Below, in pieces: positions 24,286-32,855 of a DNA stretch of 64,000 nt; the stretch's first letter is position 1; every line of letters begins with the position of its first letter. The translations under genes and the position numbers were made by a program. Below the pieces are notes generated by a model, which was not told the origin of the DNA, made no database searches, and saw only the letters and a list, made by a program, of their open reading frames with translations. The stretch spans positions 1 through 64,000 of the forward strand of contig DATHDG010000013.1 in the NCBI GenBank assembly GCA_035319125.1, read 5' to 3'. The stretch is from Fen-1308 sp035319125. Its GTDB lineage: Bacteria > Nitrospirota > Thermodesulfovibrionia > Thermodesulfovibrionales > Dissulfurispiraceae.

Positions 24286-26658
24286 ATGATATCGTCACAC
24301 TCCCTCTCTTTACTGGAATTCGATAAACTTCTAAGAATTATCGCAAGTTTTAGCAACAGCGGCGCTACGGAGGCCGCTGTTGGCAGACTTGCGCCTTTTT
24401 CAAACAGATCTGATATCGAACGCCGGCAATGCGAGACCGCAGATGTTATGAGGCTTTCCTCTCAGGGAGTTTCTCTGGGGTTGTATCCTTTTCCGGACAT
24501 CAGAGATCTTTTCGGAGCTGTCCGTCCCGAAGGGGCTGTGCTTGAAGGAATTGAGCTTGCTGCCTTCGCTCCGGTTTTCGGACTGATATCTGATATTTAT
24601 GCTAATGTATCAGAACGCAGTGATATCCCGGTTTTAAGAGAACTCACCGATGGCCTTACAGGATTTCCGAACATCCTGAAACTTCTCAGACGGTCAATTG
24701 ACAGCCAGGGCGGTATTCTGGATACGGCATCGTCCGCCCTTGCAGTCATCCGATCGGGGATTCGCCGGCTTGAGTCCCGCATCAGGAGAAAGCTCGAGGA
24801 TATGACTAGAAACGAGAGCCTGTCCGTTTTCCTTCAGGATGATTTTGTCACAACAAGGTCGGGCAGATGGGTCATTCCGGTGAGGATGGATTCAAAAGGC
24901 CAGGTGCCGGGCGTGGTGCATGACGTCTCGAAGTCGGGAGAGACGGCTTTTGTCGAACCTCTGGCGATAATAGGGTTTTCGAATGAACTTGAGAATCTTG
25001 CTGCTGAAGAAAAGGCTGAAGAGATCCGCATACTGCGCAGCATTTCGGCGCTCATACGGGAACAGCTCCCCGATATTGAACATCAGTTTTCGCTTCTGAT
25101 CCATATAGATTTGCTGCACGGTATCGCACAGCTTGCAGACGCCATGAAAATGCAGATGCCGGGGATTAACGAGACGATCTCCGTAAATCTGATCGACGGC
25201 CGCCATCCGTTGCTTGCGCTGAATTTCAGGAAACATAGCGCCGTCAGGCAGGTAGTCCCGCTATCGGTAAAACTTGGTGGAGAGAATTCTGTGATGGTTA
25301 TAACCGGGTCCAACGCAGGCGGCAAGACCATCGCAATAAAGACGATTGGGCTGCTCACTCTCATGGCGCTGACAGGCATGCCCGTGCCTGCTGATTCGTC
25401 TTCGAGTTTCCCGATGGTAAGGGAGCTGCTGATGGACATCGGCGACGAACAATCGATCGAGAATGACCTCTCCACTTTTTCGGCCCATATCGCTCATATA
25501 TCCGAAATCTTGAAGGAGGCCGACACACAGACAATGGTGCTTCTTGACGAACTCGGCACCGGAACGGATCCTGTTGAGGGAGCGGCGCTAGCGTGCGCAG
25601 TTCTGAAGGAACTTAAGGAGCGAGGCGCTCTGTTGTTTGCTACAACCCACTTGATGGATATCAAGGGATTTGTGCACAGGACTGCCGGAATGCTGAATGC
25701 CTCGATGGAATTCGATCAGAATACTCTGTCGCCGCTGTACCGCCTGCGGATCGGTGAGCCTGGGCAGTCGCATGCGATAGAGATCGCGCGGAGATACGGT
25801 CTGCCGGACAGCGTGGTCGATTCAGCTAAGGCATTGCTTGGAGGAGTCAAGATTGAATTCGATAATCTGATCAGAGACCTGACCGAAAAGAGGGCGTATT
25901 ATGAAAACGCCATTGCTGAAATCGACGCGGGAAAGGCCGAGATGGAAGAACAGAGAAGGGCGCTGGATGAGATGAAAGCGTCGGTTAGACGTGAGCAGGA
26001 TGACCTCATGGAAAAGTCTTACCGTGAAATGTCCGAGCTTGCGGCTTCAGTGAAAAGGGAGCTCTATGCGCTTCTGGATGCGGCGAAGAAAGCGGACAAG
26101 GAAAAGATCAGGGAATCATTGAGACTCGCCGAAACCAGAAGGAAGGAGATCGACAAGGCGTTGTCGGCGCAGCTGTCGCCGGAAACGGCGGGTGCACCCT
26201 CGTTAGAATCTTTGAAAAAAGGCGATGTCGTGTACGTGAAATCGATTGAAGCCGATGCACAGGTGGTGAGTGTTGATTCTCGGCGCGAAAGGGTAAGGGT
26301 CAGGTGTGGAAGCGTCGAGGTCGAAATTCCGTACGAGGGCTTACAGAAGAAGAAGGGACGGGACTTCGCGAGGGCGTCATCTAATGCCGGTTTTACTAAG
26401 GCAGTGTCGGAGACGGCCTCTTCCGACATCAACATAATAGGACTGCATGTGGACGAGGCCCTGTCGCGGATAGAGCCGTTTCTTAATCATGCTGCTCTTG
26501 CAGGATTGCGCGAGGTCTCTGTCATCCACGGCATAGGGACCGGTGCGCTGAGAAAGGCGGTCAGGGAGCATCTTGAGGGACACCCGCTGGTTGCTGGTTT
26601 CCGCGGCGGCGAACAGCCGGAAGGCGGACAAGGGGTGACAGTTGTTACTCTCAAATGA
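24286..26658 (+). CDS. mutS2: MutS2 family ATPase/endonuclease
   Basis: A 790-aa MutS2. It has a core and clamp region, the MutS ATPase (about residues 290-520) with Walker A GSNAGGKT and Walker B LLDELGTGTDP, a coiled-coil stretch (about 520-630) and a C-terminal Smr domain (about 715-790) with GLHVDEAL and HGIGTGALRKAV. MutS2 proteins act on recombination intermediates and, in Bacillus, on collided ribosomes (RqcU); they lack the mismatch-recognition domain of MutS. No clear Shine-Dalgarno precedes ATG 24286. Confidence 0.95.
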   Translation: MISSHSLSLLEFDKLLRIIASFSNSGATEAAVGRLAPFSNRSDIERRQCETADVMRLSSQGVSLGLYPFPDIRDLFGAVRPEGAVLEGIELAAFAPVFGLISDIYANVSERSDIPVLRELTDGLTGFPNILKLLRRSIDSQGGILDTASSALAVIRSGIRRLESRIRRKLEDMTRNESLSVFLQDDFVTTRSGRWVIPVRMDSKGQVPGVVHDVSKSGETAFVEPLAIIGFSNELENLAAEEKAEEIRILRSISALIREQLPDIEHQFSLLIHIDLLHGIAQLADAMKMQMPGINETISVNLIDGRHPLLALNFRKHSAVRQVVPLSVKLGGENSVMVITGSNAGGKTIAIKTIGLLTLMALTGMPVPADSSSSFPMVRELLMDIGDEQSIENDLSTFSAHIAHISEILKEADTQTMVLLDELGTGTDPVEGAALACAVLKELKERGALLFATTHLMDIKGFVHRTAGMLNASMEFDQNTLSPLYRLRIGEPGQSHAIEIARRYGLPDSVVDSAKALLGGVKIEFDNLIRDLTEKRAYYENAIAEIDAGKAEMEEQRRALDEMKASVRREQDDLMEKSYREMSELAASVKRELYALLDAAKKADKEKIRESLRLAETRRKEIDKALSAQLSPETAGAPSLESLKKGDVVYVKSIEADAQVVSVDSRRERVRVRCGSVEVEIPYEGLQKKKGRDFARASSNAGFTKAVSETASSDINIIGLHVDEALSRIEPFLNHAALAGLREVSVIHGIGTGALRKAVREHLEGHPLVAGFRGGEQPEGGQGVTVVTLK

Positions 26659-26674
26659 TTTAAAATAACAGATC

Positions 26675-27133
26675 ATGGAAAAAATGCCTTTTGTCGAGAT
26701 ATATGCAGACGGGGCGTGCAGCGGCAATCCCGGCCCCGGCGGATTCGGTGCGATACTGAGGTCGGGCGGCAGAGAAAAGGAATTGTCCGGATGCGAGCCT
26801 CACACTACTAACAACCGCATGGAGCTCATGGGCGTCATATCGGCTCTTGAGGCGCTCAAGCGTCCTTGCAGCATAAAGGTGACTACCGATTCGAATTATG
26901 TGGTCAAGGGCATGTCCGAGTGGATCAGGAGCTGGGTGCAAAATAACTGGCGCAACTCCCAGAAGAAAGAGGTGCTTAATCGCGATCTATGGGAGAGGCT
27001 TCTCGCTGCCGCGAAAGGGCATGAAGTCGAATGGGTTTGGATCAAGGGCCATAACGGTCATGCTGAAAACGAGCGCTGCGATGAGCTCGCACGCCTGGAA
27101 ATAGAGCGCAGCCGCAGAGGCGCAGCACGATGA
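26675..27133 (+). CDS. rnhA: Ribonuclease HI
   Basis: A 152-aa RNase HI that degrades the RNA strand of RNA-DNA hybrids. The four catalytic acidic residues are visible: Asp in YADGAC, Glu in NNRMELM, Asp in TTDSNYV and Asp in NERCDELAR, plus the active-site His in HNGHAENE. It overlaps the following U32 gene by 4 bp (ATGA) and begins 16 bp after mutS2, so the three are probably one operon. No Shine-Dalgarno is evident. Confidence 0.95.
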   Translation: MEKMPFVEIYADGACSGNPGPGGFGAILRSGGREKELSGCEPHTTNNRMELMGVISALEALKRPCSIKVTTDSNYVVKGMSEWIRSWVQNNWRNSQKKEVLNRDLWERLLAAAKGHEVEWVWIKGHNGHAENERCDELARLEIERSRRGAAR

Positions 27134-28347
27134 ACCGCCCCGAACTGCTCTGTCCAGCCGGCGATTTTGAAAAGATGCGAGCGGCCATACATTACGGCGC
27201 TGATGCTGTCTATCTCGGCGATCCACACTTCAGCCTTCGCAACAAGGCCAAAAATTTCGACGCCGCAGAATTGAGGGAAGCTGTAAAGTATGCGCACGAG
27301 CGGAACGTTTCAGTATATGTTACGGTAAATATTTTTGCGCGCAGCAATGATCTCCCTGCCATAAGAGAGCATATCGGCTTTCTAAACGATATAATGCCCG
27401 ATGCAGTCATCATCTCAGATCCAGGAGTTTTTATGCTCTTCAAGGAAGAGGCTCCTCAGATCAAACTCCATGTATCAACGCAAGCGAACGTCACAAACAG
27501 TGAATCTGCTGGGTTCTGGAAAAGAATGGGAGCTCAGAGAATTATTCTTTCGCGTGAGCTTTCGATCGAAGAGATCAGAGTTATTGCTGAAAACGTGGAT
27601 ATAGAGCTTGAAGCCTTTGTTCATGGCTCAGTCTGTCTGTCATATGCCGGCAAGTGTTATTTGAGCAGCTTTATGGCCTCAAGGAGCGCCAATTCAGGTG
27701 AATGCACGAACTCTTGTCGATGGAAATACGCCCTCGTTGAAGAAAAGAGGCCGGGGCAGTATTTCCCCGTCTTTGAAGATGACCGTGGCGCATATGTCAT
27801 GAACTCGAAGGATCTTTGTCTAATTGAACATCTTCCACGTCTGCTTCGGGCCGGCGTCAAGAGTTTCAAGATAGAAGGACGAATGAAAGGACTGCACTAT
27901 GTTGCTGCCGTAACAAAGTGTTATAGGGAGGCTATAGATAAACTCGATGACGATCGCTTGTATGCCGCCCTATTGCCAGAATGGGAAAAAGAGTTAGCAC
28001 TGTTCAGTAATAGAGGTTATACGGCTGGCCTTTTATTCGATGACAAGCAGTCGGATCTTTACAATTTTACCGGCACAGGCTACAACTGTGAATCCGAAGT
28101 AATTGGTATAGTGACTGACAGAAAAGCGGCTACCGCAAAGGTTTTACTAAGGGCTAAGCTGATGATCGGTGACTCAGTAGAATATCTCTTATCTGCCTCC
28201 TCAAATGCCACAGTTATTGTCGAGTCGCTCCGATACGAAGACGGCATTGACGCTGTTTCGGCATCTTCAGGTGAAACTGTGCTGATAAAAGCGCCAGAGG
28301 GTTCACATAAAGGAGACCTTGTGAGGAAACTTTCTGTAAAAAAATAA
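27130..28347 (+). CDS. Peptidase U32 family protein (TrhP/RlhA-like)
   Basis: A 405-aa U32 protein. N-terminal PELLCPAGDFEKMRAAIHYGADAVYLG, then GSVCLSYAGKCYLSS and SGECTNSCRW give four Cys expected to bind an Fe-S cluster, and SFKIEGRMKG is the family signature. Despite the name, characterised members (TrhP, RlhA) hydroxylate tRNA U34 or 23S rRNA using prephenate-derived chemistry. The C-terminal 80 residues are beta-rich, as in TrhP. Which RNA is modified cannot be told. Start overlaps the rnhA stop. Confidence 0.87.
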   Translation: MNRPELLCPAGDFEKMRAAIHYGADAVYLGDPHFSLRNKAKNFDAAELREAVKYAHERNVSVYVTVNIFARSNDLPAIREHIGFLNDIMPDAVIISDPGVFMLFKEEAPQIKLHVSTQANVTNSESAGFWKRMGAQRIILSRELSIEEIRVIAENVDIELEAFVHGSVCLSYAGKCYLSSFMASRSANSGECTNSCRWKYALVEEKRPGQYFPVFEDDRGAYVMNSKDLCLIEHLPRLLRAGVKSFKIEGRMKGLHYVAAVTKCYREAIDKLDDDRLYAALLPEWEKELALFSNRGYTAGLLFDDKQSDLYNFTGTGYNCESEVIGIVTDRKAATAKVLLRAKLMIGDSVEYLLSASSNATVIVESLRYEDGIDAVSASSGETVLIKAPEGSHKGDLVRKLSVKK

Positions 28348-28369
28348 GGCTTGCCGGAATGATCTCTTT

Positions 28370-28915
28370 CTATCGCCACCGGCGGTGGCCGTACCACGGA
28401 TCATGCCAATGGCCATACCATGGATCGTACCACCAGTAAGGATATGGGTAATATGCGGGATAGTAATATTGCGGTTCTTCCCAAAGACGGAAATCCACTA
28501 TCTCGAAATACGCGTATGCGTAATCCAGCTGATCCAGTTTCTCAATGCGGGTGCCCTTGTATAGGCCCGCGATCGTTACGTCCCTGTTCTTTCTGAATAT
28601 CAGAGGATCGAGAATGCCCTTATCTTTTGGATAGAGGGCCAGAAAGCGCACTGATCTGAGATAGTTCTTAAGGTATCCCCTGGAATCAACAGGGGCATAT
28701 ACAGCCTCAATGAGAGATCCTTCTTTAGTAAGCCGCGTGTTAACGATATTGCCACCCAGTATATAGAGCTTACCTTCGAACATCAAAGGCGATGAGTTCA
28801 ATTCAGCAATGGATGGATTTAGCGTCGCGTTTTTCATTATTTCTTCCCTGAAGACGGGAGCACACGCTGTGACCAGGCATACCGCAACTAATAGCACAAA
28901 CAAATATTTTTTCAT
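28370..28915 (-). CDS. Slp-family outer membrane lipoprotein
   Basis: A 181-aa lipoprotein: signal peptide with lipobox LVTAC (Cys at residue 18), then a Slp/YeaY-like beta-rich domain (PLMFEGKLYILGGNIVNTRLTKEG). The C-terminal 35 residues are very rich in Tyr, Trp, Pro and His and contain a near repeat of DPWYGH. Similar aromatic tails occur in delta-type Slp proteins. Slp is starvation- or stress-induced in E. coli. It converges on the U32 gene. Confidence 0.8.
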   Translation of the reverse strand: MKKYLFVLLVAVCLVTACAPVFREEIMKNATLNPSIAELNSSPLMFEGKLYILGGNIVNTRLTKEGSLIEAVYAPVDSRGYLKNYLRSVRFLALYPKDKGILDPLIFRKNRDVTIAGLYKGTRIEKLDQLDYAYAYFEIVDFRLWEEPQYYYPAYYPYPYWWYDPWYGHWHDPWYGHRRWR

Positions 28916-28974
28916 ATTAGTAATATATCAAGAACGTCTCTCTCTGCATAGGTTGGGAAAAGGCAAGACTAAGA

Positions 28975-31146
28975 CTACAGACCTCCGGAACTGTCATCAG
29001 AATAAGGCTGGCGATCAGGCGGAGGTGATCCTCTGACTTCAAAGCTAACCATGTCTATCACCCGGTTTTGCATATCTGCCAATAGTAGTTGATGCTTACC
29101 GTAAGTCGGCTTCCAGGCTATCATGTCCACGCTTTCTCCGATTTTTTTATTATCTAATATCCAGCTGTATTCTCCCTTCTTAGTTGATTGAAAAAATATG
29201 GCATTGCTATCTGCCGGTATATCCGGATCTATGGCAAATATAGTATCCTTTGGCGGATAAATTATTGATGGTGATATTGAGGTCGCAGCTGATTGTATAA
29301 CGGCCTTGTCTGCCTTTTCCGTTTGGCTATGTAAAGGTTCAGTGCCGCGCACAAACCACTCTGTTCTGGCTGGTTCTAATGACTGCAAAAAATCAACCCT
29401 CCGCGCAACGACTCCAGATGGCGGCGCAGGGGCAATGCTGGCTTTGCCGTTGTGTAGATAGTTCATTATTTCGAGCCATGCAGGCGCGGCACCCGATACG
29501 CCCGAGATATTCCACATTGATGCTCCTGAAAAATTGCCGACCCATATCCCTACGGTATAAGCAGATGAAAACCCTACACACCAATTGTCTCTCATGTCCT
29601 TACTCGTGCCGGTTTTAACAGCGCTCCAGAAACGCGTGGAAAGAGGATTTTCGTATCCAAATGTCAAGCCTCGCGCGGTTCTATCGGAAAGTATATCAGA
29701 GATAATGAATGCTGACTCGCGATCCATCACCCGTTTTTTTGCAGCCTTTTCCATTTGCGCAGTGAGAGAAGGTTTGCTCCACATACCACCGTTAGCAATA
29801 GTACGGTATGCATTGGTCAATTCTAAAAGAGTCACCTCCACAGAACCGAGGGCCATAGACAGCCCATAATAATCGCCTTCATTCAGATCATTAAAGCCTA
29901 ACATCTTCAAACGATGTGTAAAAACATCCGGCCCGACCTGCATGAGTGTTCTAATGGCAGGAATGTTGAGAGATGAAGACAGAGCTGTTCTGGCGCTGAC
30001 CATCCCCTTAAAGTCATTGTTGTAGTTGTGCGGGATATACAGGCCTGCCGGAGTAGGCACATCCACCGGTGAATCGTCTATCAACGAGGCAGGTGTCAGG
30101 AGGCGTTGTTCAATAGCCAGTCCGTACAGAAACGGCTTGAGAGTGGATCCTGCCTGTCTTCTGGCCAGTATGCCGTCCACATGGCGTGCTGATGACTCAG
30201 CCCCAGAATTGGCTATATAAGCTAAAATATCACCTGTCTTGTTTTCGATAACCAGCACTGCACCGTCATGGACGTTCTGGCCTCTGATTACTCCTAATTG
30301 GCGTGTAATAACCTCAGAAGCGAATTTCTGCAGAGGTCCGTCTATTGTTGATGTTGCTGCCCGTCGCCTGCCCGTCAGTAATTGTCTGGCAACATGAGGC
30401 GCAAGGTTTGCACGAGGTGAGATATGATAAGGATGATCAAGTATTGTTTTGGTGAAAACTTGAAGATCGCTGCATTTGTTATCGGTACGCAGTTCAGTGG
30501 AAAGCCTGCACACTCTTGTCGCAACGCCGTCAGCCTGTGCATTGGGCGATCTAATAAGAGCTGCTAAAATCAGAGATTCCTTTACATCAAGACCACTCGG
30601 TTCTTTTCCGAATAGTCCTCTTGACGCTGCGACAATGCCCTGCAGTTCACTTCTGAATGTTATAAGGTTAAGATAAGCCTCAAGAATCTGTTCTTTGGAC
30701 CAACGGTGCTCAAGCTCCAGCGCTGCTTGGATCTGATCCCATTTTTGGTTTAGCGAGCGCTTAGAACCTGTTGGTCTAAGTTCCTTGTCAAGCATAGATA
30801 CCAGCTGCATGGTAATAGTGCTTGCACCTCTGTTTCGACCATTAAAGAGATGGTTGACAGCAGCACTGCCCAGCGCGGTCCAGTCCACGCCGTTGTGTTT
30901 ATAGAACCTCTTGTCTTCGGAGCTGACAACGGATCTTATCAGCGATGGTGAAAGTTCTTTGAGGCATGCCCACTCTAGCCTTCTACCTTTTGCGTCAACT
31001 CTAAGCTCCTGTATAACGGCACCATGTCGGTCAAAAAGAAGGGCATCTGATCTGTCGTGCGAATTTTTAATTTCTTCAAAGCCGGCAAAAGCATGAGCAT
31101 GTGCCGCAAAGATTAAAAACGCTATTGTCAGATAGAATGTCCGCAG
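28975..31146 (-). CDS. pbpC: Penicillin-binding protein 1C-like (PbpC), CTG start
   Basis: Bifunctional glycosyltransferase/transpeptidase, about 723 aa from the proposed start. The N-terminal hydrophobic segment is followed by the glycosyltransferase domain (EDKRFYKHNGVDW with the catalytic Glu; GASTITMQL), the transpeptidase domain (SxxK in AGSTLKPF, SSSLN, KTGTSKDMRDNW) and a PBP1C-type C-terminal domain (about residues 620-720). The first ATG/GTG/TTG in frame is GTG 30888, inside the conserved glycosyltransferase motif. Conserved sequence and a signal-like helix (RTFYLTIAFLIFAAHA) extend to CTG 31144-31146, which has AGGAG 7 nt upstream. The stop codon of the preceding gene lies in that AGGAG. 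Confidence 0.88.
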   Translation of the reverse strand: MRTFYLTIAFLIFAAHAHAFAGFEEIKNSHDRSDALLFDRHGAVIQELRVDAKGRRLEWACLKELSPSLIRSVVSSEDKRFYKHNGVDWTALGSAAVNHLFNGRNRGASTITMQLVSMLDKELRPTGSKRSLNQKWDQIQAALELEHRWSKEQILEAYLNLITFRSELQGIVAASRGLFGKEPSGLDVKESLILAALIRSPNAQADGVATRVCRLSTELRTDNKCSDLQVFTKTILDHPYHISPRANLAPHVARQLLTGRRRAATSTIDGPLQKFASEVITRQLGVIRGQNVHDGAVLVIENKTGDILAYIANSGAESSARHVDGILARRQAGSTLKPFLYGLAIEQRLLTPASLIDDSPVDVPTPAGLYIPHNYNNDFKGMVSARTALSSSLNIPAIRTLMQVGPDVFTHRLKMLGFNDLNEGDYYGLSMALGSVEVTLLELTNAYRTIANGGMWSKPSLTAQMEKAAKKRVMDRESAFIISDILSDRTARGLTFGYENPLSTRFWSAVKTGTSKDMRDNWCVGFSSAYTVGIWVGNFSGASMWNISGVSGAAPAWLEIMNYLHNGKASIAPAPPSGVVARRVDFLQSLEPARTEWFVRGTEPLHSQTEKADKAVIQSAATSISPSIIYPPKDTIFAIDPDIPADSNAIFFQSTKKGEYSWILDNKKIGESVDMIAWKPTYGKHQLLLADMQNRVIDMVSFEVRGSPPPDRQPYSDDSSGGL

Positions 31147-31156
31147 TGAAACACTC

Positions 31157-31555
31157 CTATTTCTTTAGTGTTTCGATCCGGCCTTTCATGCCGAGCGGGG
31201 AATGCATAGGCTTATCGCAGTAAAACAGGTATTCCCCAGGTTTCAAGAGCTTTATCCTAATTTCAACGATCTGTTTTGCGGGCAGATCTACACTTTGCAA
31301 AATCTGTCCATCCGGGTCCTTTATTGCGAAATTGTGGGTTGAGCCCGATACGTTGTTAATGCTGAGAACCAATACATCTCCCTCATATGCTTTTATGTTG
31401 TTAGGTGTAAACTTGAAACTGTCTGCTTCCATCGCGATCGATTTCTCGCCGCCTCCGCCGCCTGTTGTCACTTGCTGCTGCAACCCCCCGCAGGACGCAA
31501 GAACTAAAATCGCACCAATATAAAGCGCTGTCAGTTTGAAAAAGTCTATCCGCAT
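31157..31555 (-). CDS. Cupredoxin-like lipoprotein
   Basis: A 132-aa lipoprotein with lipobox LASC (Cys 22), a Gly-rich linker and one cupredoxin domain (about 38-132). Blue-copper ligands are visible: His in STHNF and CX4HX4M in YCDKPMHSPLGM. It should carry a type 1 copper as a periplasmic electron carrier, similar to the sulfocyanin/plastocyanin-like group. It lies 10 bp upstream of the pbpC CTG start, so the two are probably co-transcribed. Confidence 0.85.
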   Translation of the reverse strand: MRIDFFKLTALYIGAILVLASCGGLQQQVTTGGGGGEKSIAMEADSFKFTPNNIKAYEGDVLVLSINNVSGSTHNFAIKDPDGQILQSVDLPAKQIVEIRIKLLKPGEYLFYCDKPMHSPLGMKGRIETLKK

Positions 31556-31610
31556 GTTTGCCTCCGTTCAGTGTGACGTTTCAGCTGCAGGTACAGTATA
31601 GCTGCCAAAG

Positions 31611-32210
31611 TCATTTTTGAAAAAGCTTGAGATATTGCCCGTAGCCCTCTTTTTCGAGGTCTTCTTTTGGAATGAAGCGCAGGGCCGCGGAATTCATGCA
31701 GTAGCGCAAACCGGTAGGCTTTGGCCCATCCGGAAATACATGCCCTAAGTGAGAGTCAGCGTGCCTGCTGCGCACTTCAGTCCTGGTTATAAAAAGCTTA
31801 CGGTCTTTCTTTTCGATGATATTGTCAGGCTCAAGAGGCCTGGTGAAGCTCGGCCAACCTGTTCCTGAATCGTATTTATCGGTCGAACTGAAAAGCGGCT
31901 CTCCAGAGACGATGTCGACATAGATTCCTTCCCTCTTATTGTCTGCGTATTCGTTCTTGAAAGGCGGCTCGGTGGCCTCTTCTTGTGTTACCTGATATTG
32001 CAAAGGGGTTAATTTTCTTTTGAGTTCTTCTTTTGACGGCTTCACGTAATCCCTCCATTTGCCATCTGCTTCCTTTGCGGATGCTGATGGAGACATATTT
32101 GTGACGGCCTTAGTTGCCGGCTGATCAGATTTATTGGAGCAGGCGTTCCCTGCCATAAGAAATGAAAACACGGACAAAGAGATGACTAATACTGAGAAAT
32201 AGCATTTCAT
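31611..32210 (-). CDS. msrB: Exported methionine sulfoxide reductase B (zinc-less)
   Basis: A 199-aa protein with an N-terminal signal sequence (cleavage probably near AGNAC, possibly a lipoprotein) and an MsrB domain (about residues 55-195) that reduces methionine-R-sulfoxide. It has SGTGWPSF, SHLGHVFPDGP and the catalytic Cys in RYCMNSAALRF. The two CxxC pairs that hold structural zinc in many MsrBs are replaced (GIYVDIVSGEPLF, RHADSHLGH). ATG 32210 is preceded by TGTTATAAT 6 nt away and no Shine-Dalgarno; a TTG at 32252 is less likely. Confidence 0.9.
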   Translation of the reverse strand: MKCYFSVLVISLSVFSFLMAGNACSNKSDQPATKAVTNMSPSASAKEADGKWRDYVKPSKEELKRKLTPLQYQVTQEEATEPPFKNEYADNKREGIYVDIVSGEPLFSSTDKYDSGTGWPSFTRPLEPDNIIEKKDRKLFITRTEVRSRHADSHLGHVFPDGPKPTGLRYCMNSAALRFIPKEDLEKEGYGQYLKLFQK

Positions 32211-32216
32211 AATAGA

Positions 32217-32225
32217 ATTATAACA
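32217..32225 (-). promoter_or_regulatory. Extended -10 promoter (TGTTATAAT) of msrB, probable leaderless start
   Basis: On the minus strand TATAAT (32217-32222) with TGn in front ends 6 nt before ATG 32210. TTGCCA lies 15 bp upstream as a possible -35. No Shine-Dalgarno lies between. Confidence 0.6.
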
Positions 32226-32260
32226 AGATGGAGGACGTGGCAAAAGAAACAACCAAAGGG

Positions 32261-32776
32261 TTATCGTTTAAGGTCGATCCACTTTAATATAGCCTCGCAA
32301 ACCTCTTCCTGGGATAGTCTGTCTCCGTTGACCGTAATATCCGCATATTTGCGATAAAGATTCATTCTTTCCGCAAAGAGCTCTTCGAAAGATTGATCGG
32401 GACGCTTTGCCAGGCCTCTTGTTTCATAGTTGCTGATTCGAGATTTGAGGGTCGCGATATCGACATCAATAAATACAATGATGCCGTCTTTCTTCAGGTG
32501 ATCCATGGCGGCTCTACTATAGACGGCGCTGCCTCCTGTTGCTATGACACGATGCTGACAATTGAGTTTGAGAAGTATGTCTTCCTCAATGGCTCGTAGC
32601 GCCATATAACCCTCATGATTTACAATCTCCTGTAAAAGCCTGTCGGTTGCTCTCTGGATGAGAAGGTCAGTATCGACAAAGTCCAGAGAAGCAAGCTTGG
32701 CAAGGATCACACCCACTGTGCTCTTTCCGCAACCAGGCATACCTACAAGCACAATATTCGACGGCGAATGAGGCAT
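32261..32776 (-). CDS. aroK: Shikimate kinase
   Basis: A 171-aa kinase of the shikimate pathway (shikimate to shikimate-3-phosphate). It has the P-loop GMPGCGKST (residues 12-20), the shikimate-binding DTDLLIQ with Asp 36, the Gly-rich ATGGSAV loop and the lid Arg in TRGLAKRPD. GGAGG precedes ATG 32776. The gene is divergent from the radical SAM gene, with almost no intergenic space if the latter used its most upstream ATG. Confidence 0.93.
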   Translation of the reverse strand: MPHSPSNIVLVGMPGCGKSTVGVILAKLASLDFVDTDLLIQRATDRLLQEIVNHEGYMALRAIEEDILLKLNCQHRVIATGGSAVYSRAAMDHLKKDGIIVFIDVDIATLKSRISNYETRGLAKRPDQSFEELFAERMNLYRKYADITVNGDRLSQEEVCEAILKWIDLKR

Positions 32777-32855
32777 GAACGTCCTCCAAAGAATCTCAAG
32801 ATTATTAATGATAGCAGATTATCATATCGAAGACGAATTTGCGTTAGAATATGAT

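Noticed and set aside
28375..28389. GCCACC/GGTGGC palindrome as a terminator between U32 and slp genes
   Set aside because: It lies within the slp coding end, has only 6-bp arms and no T-tract.
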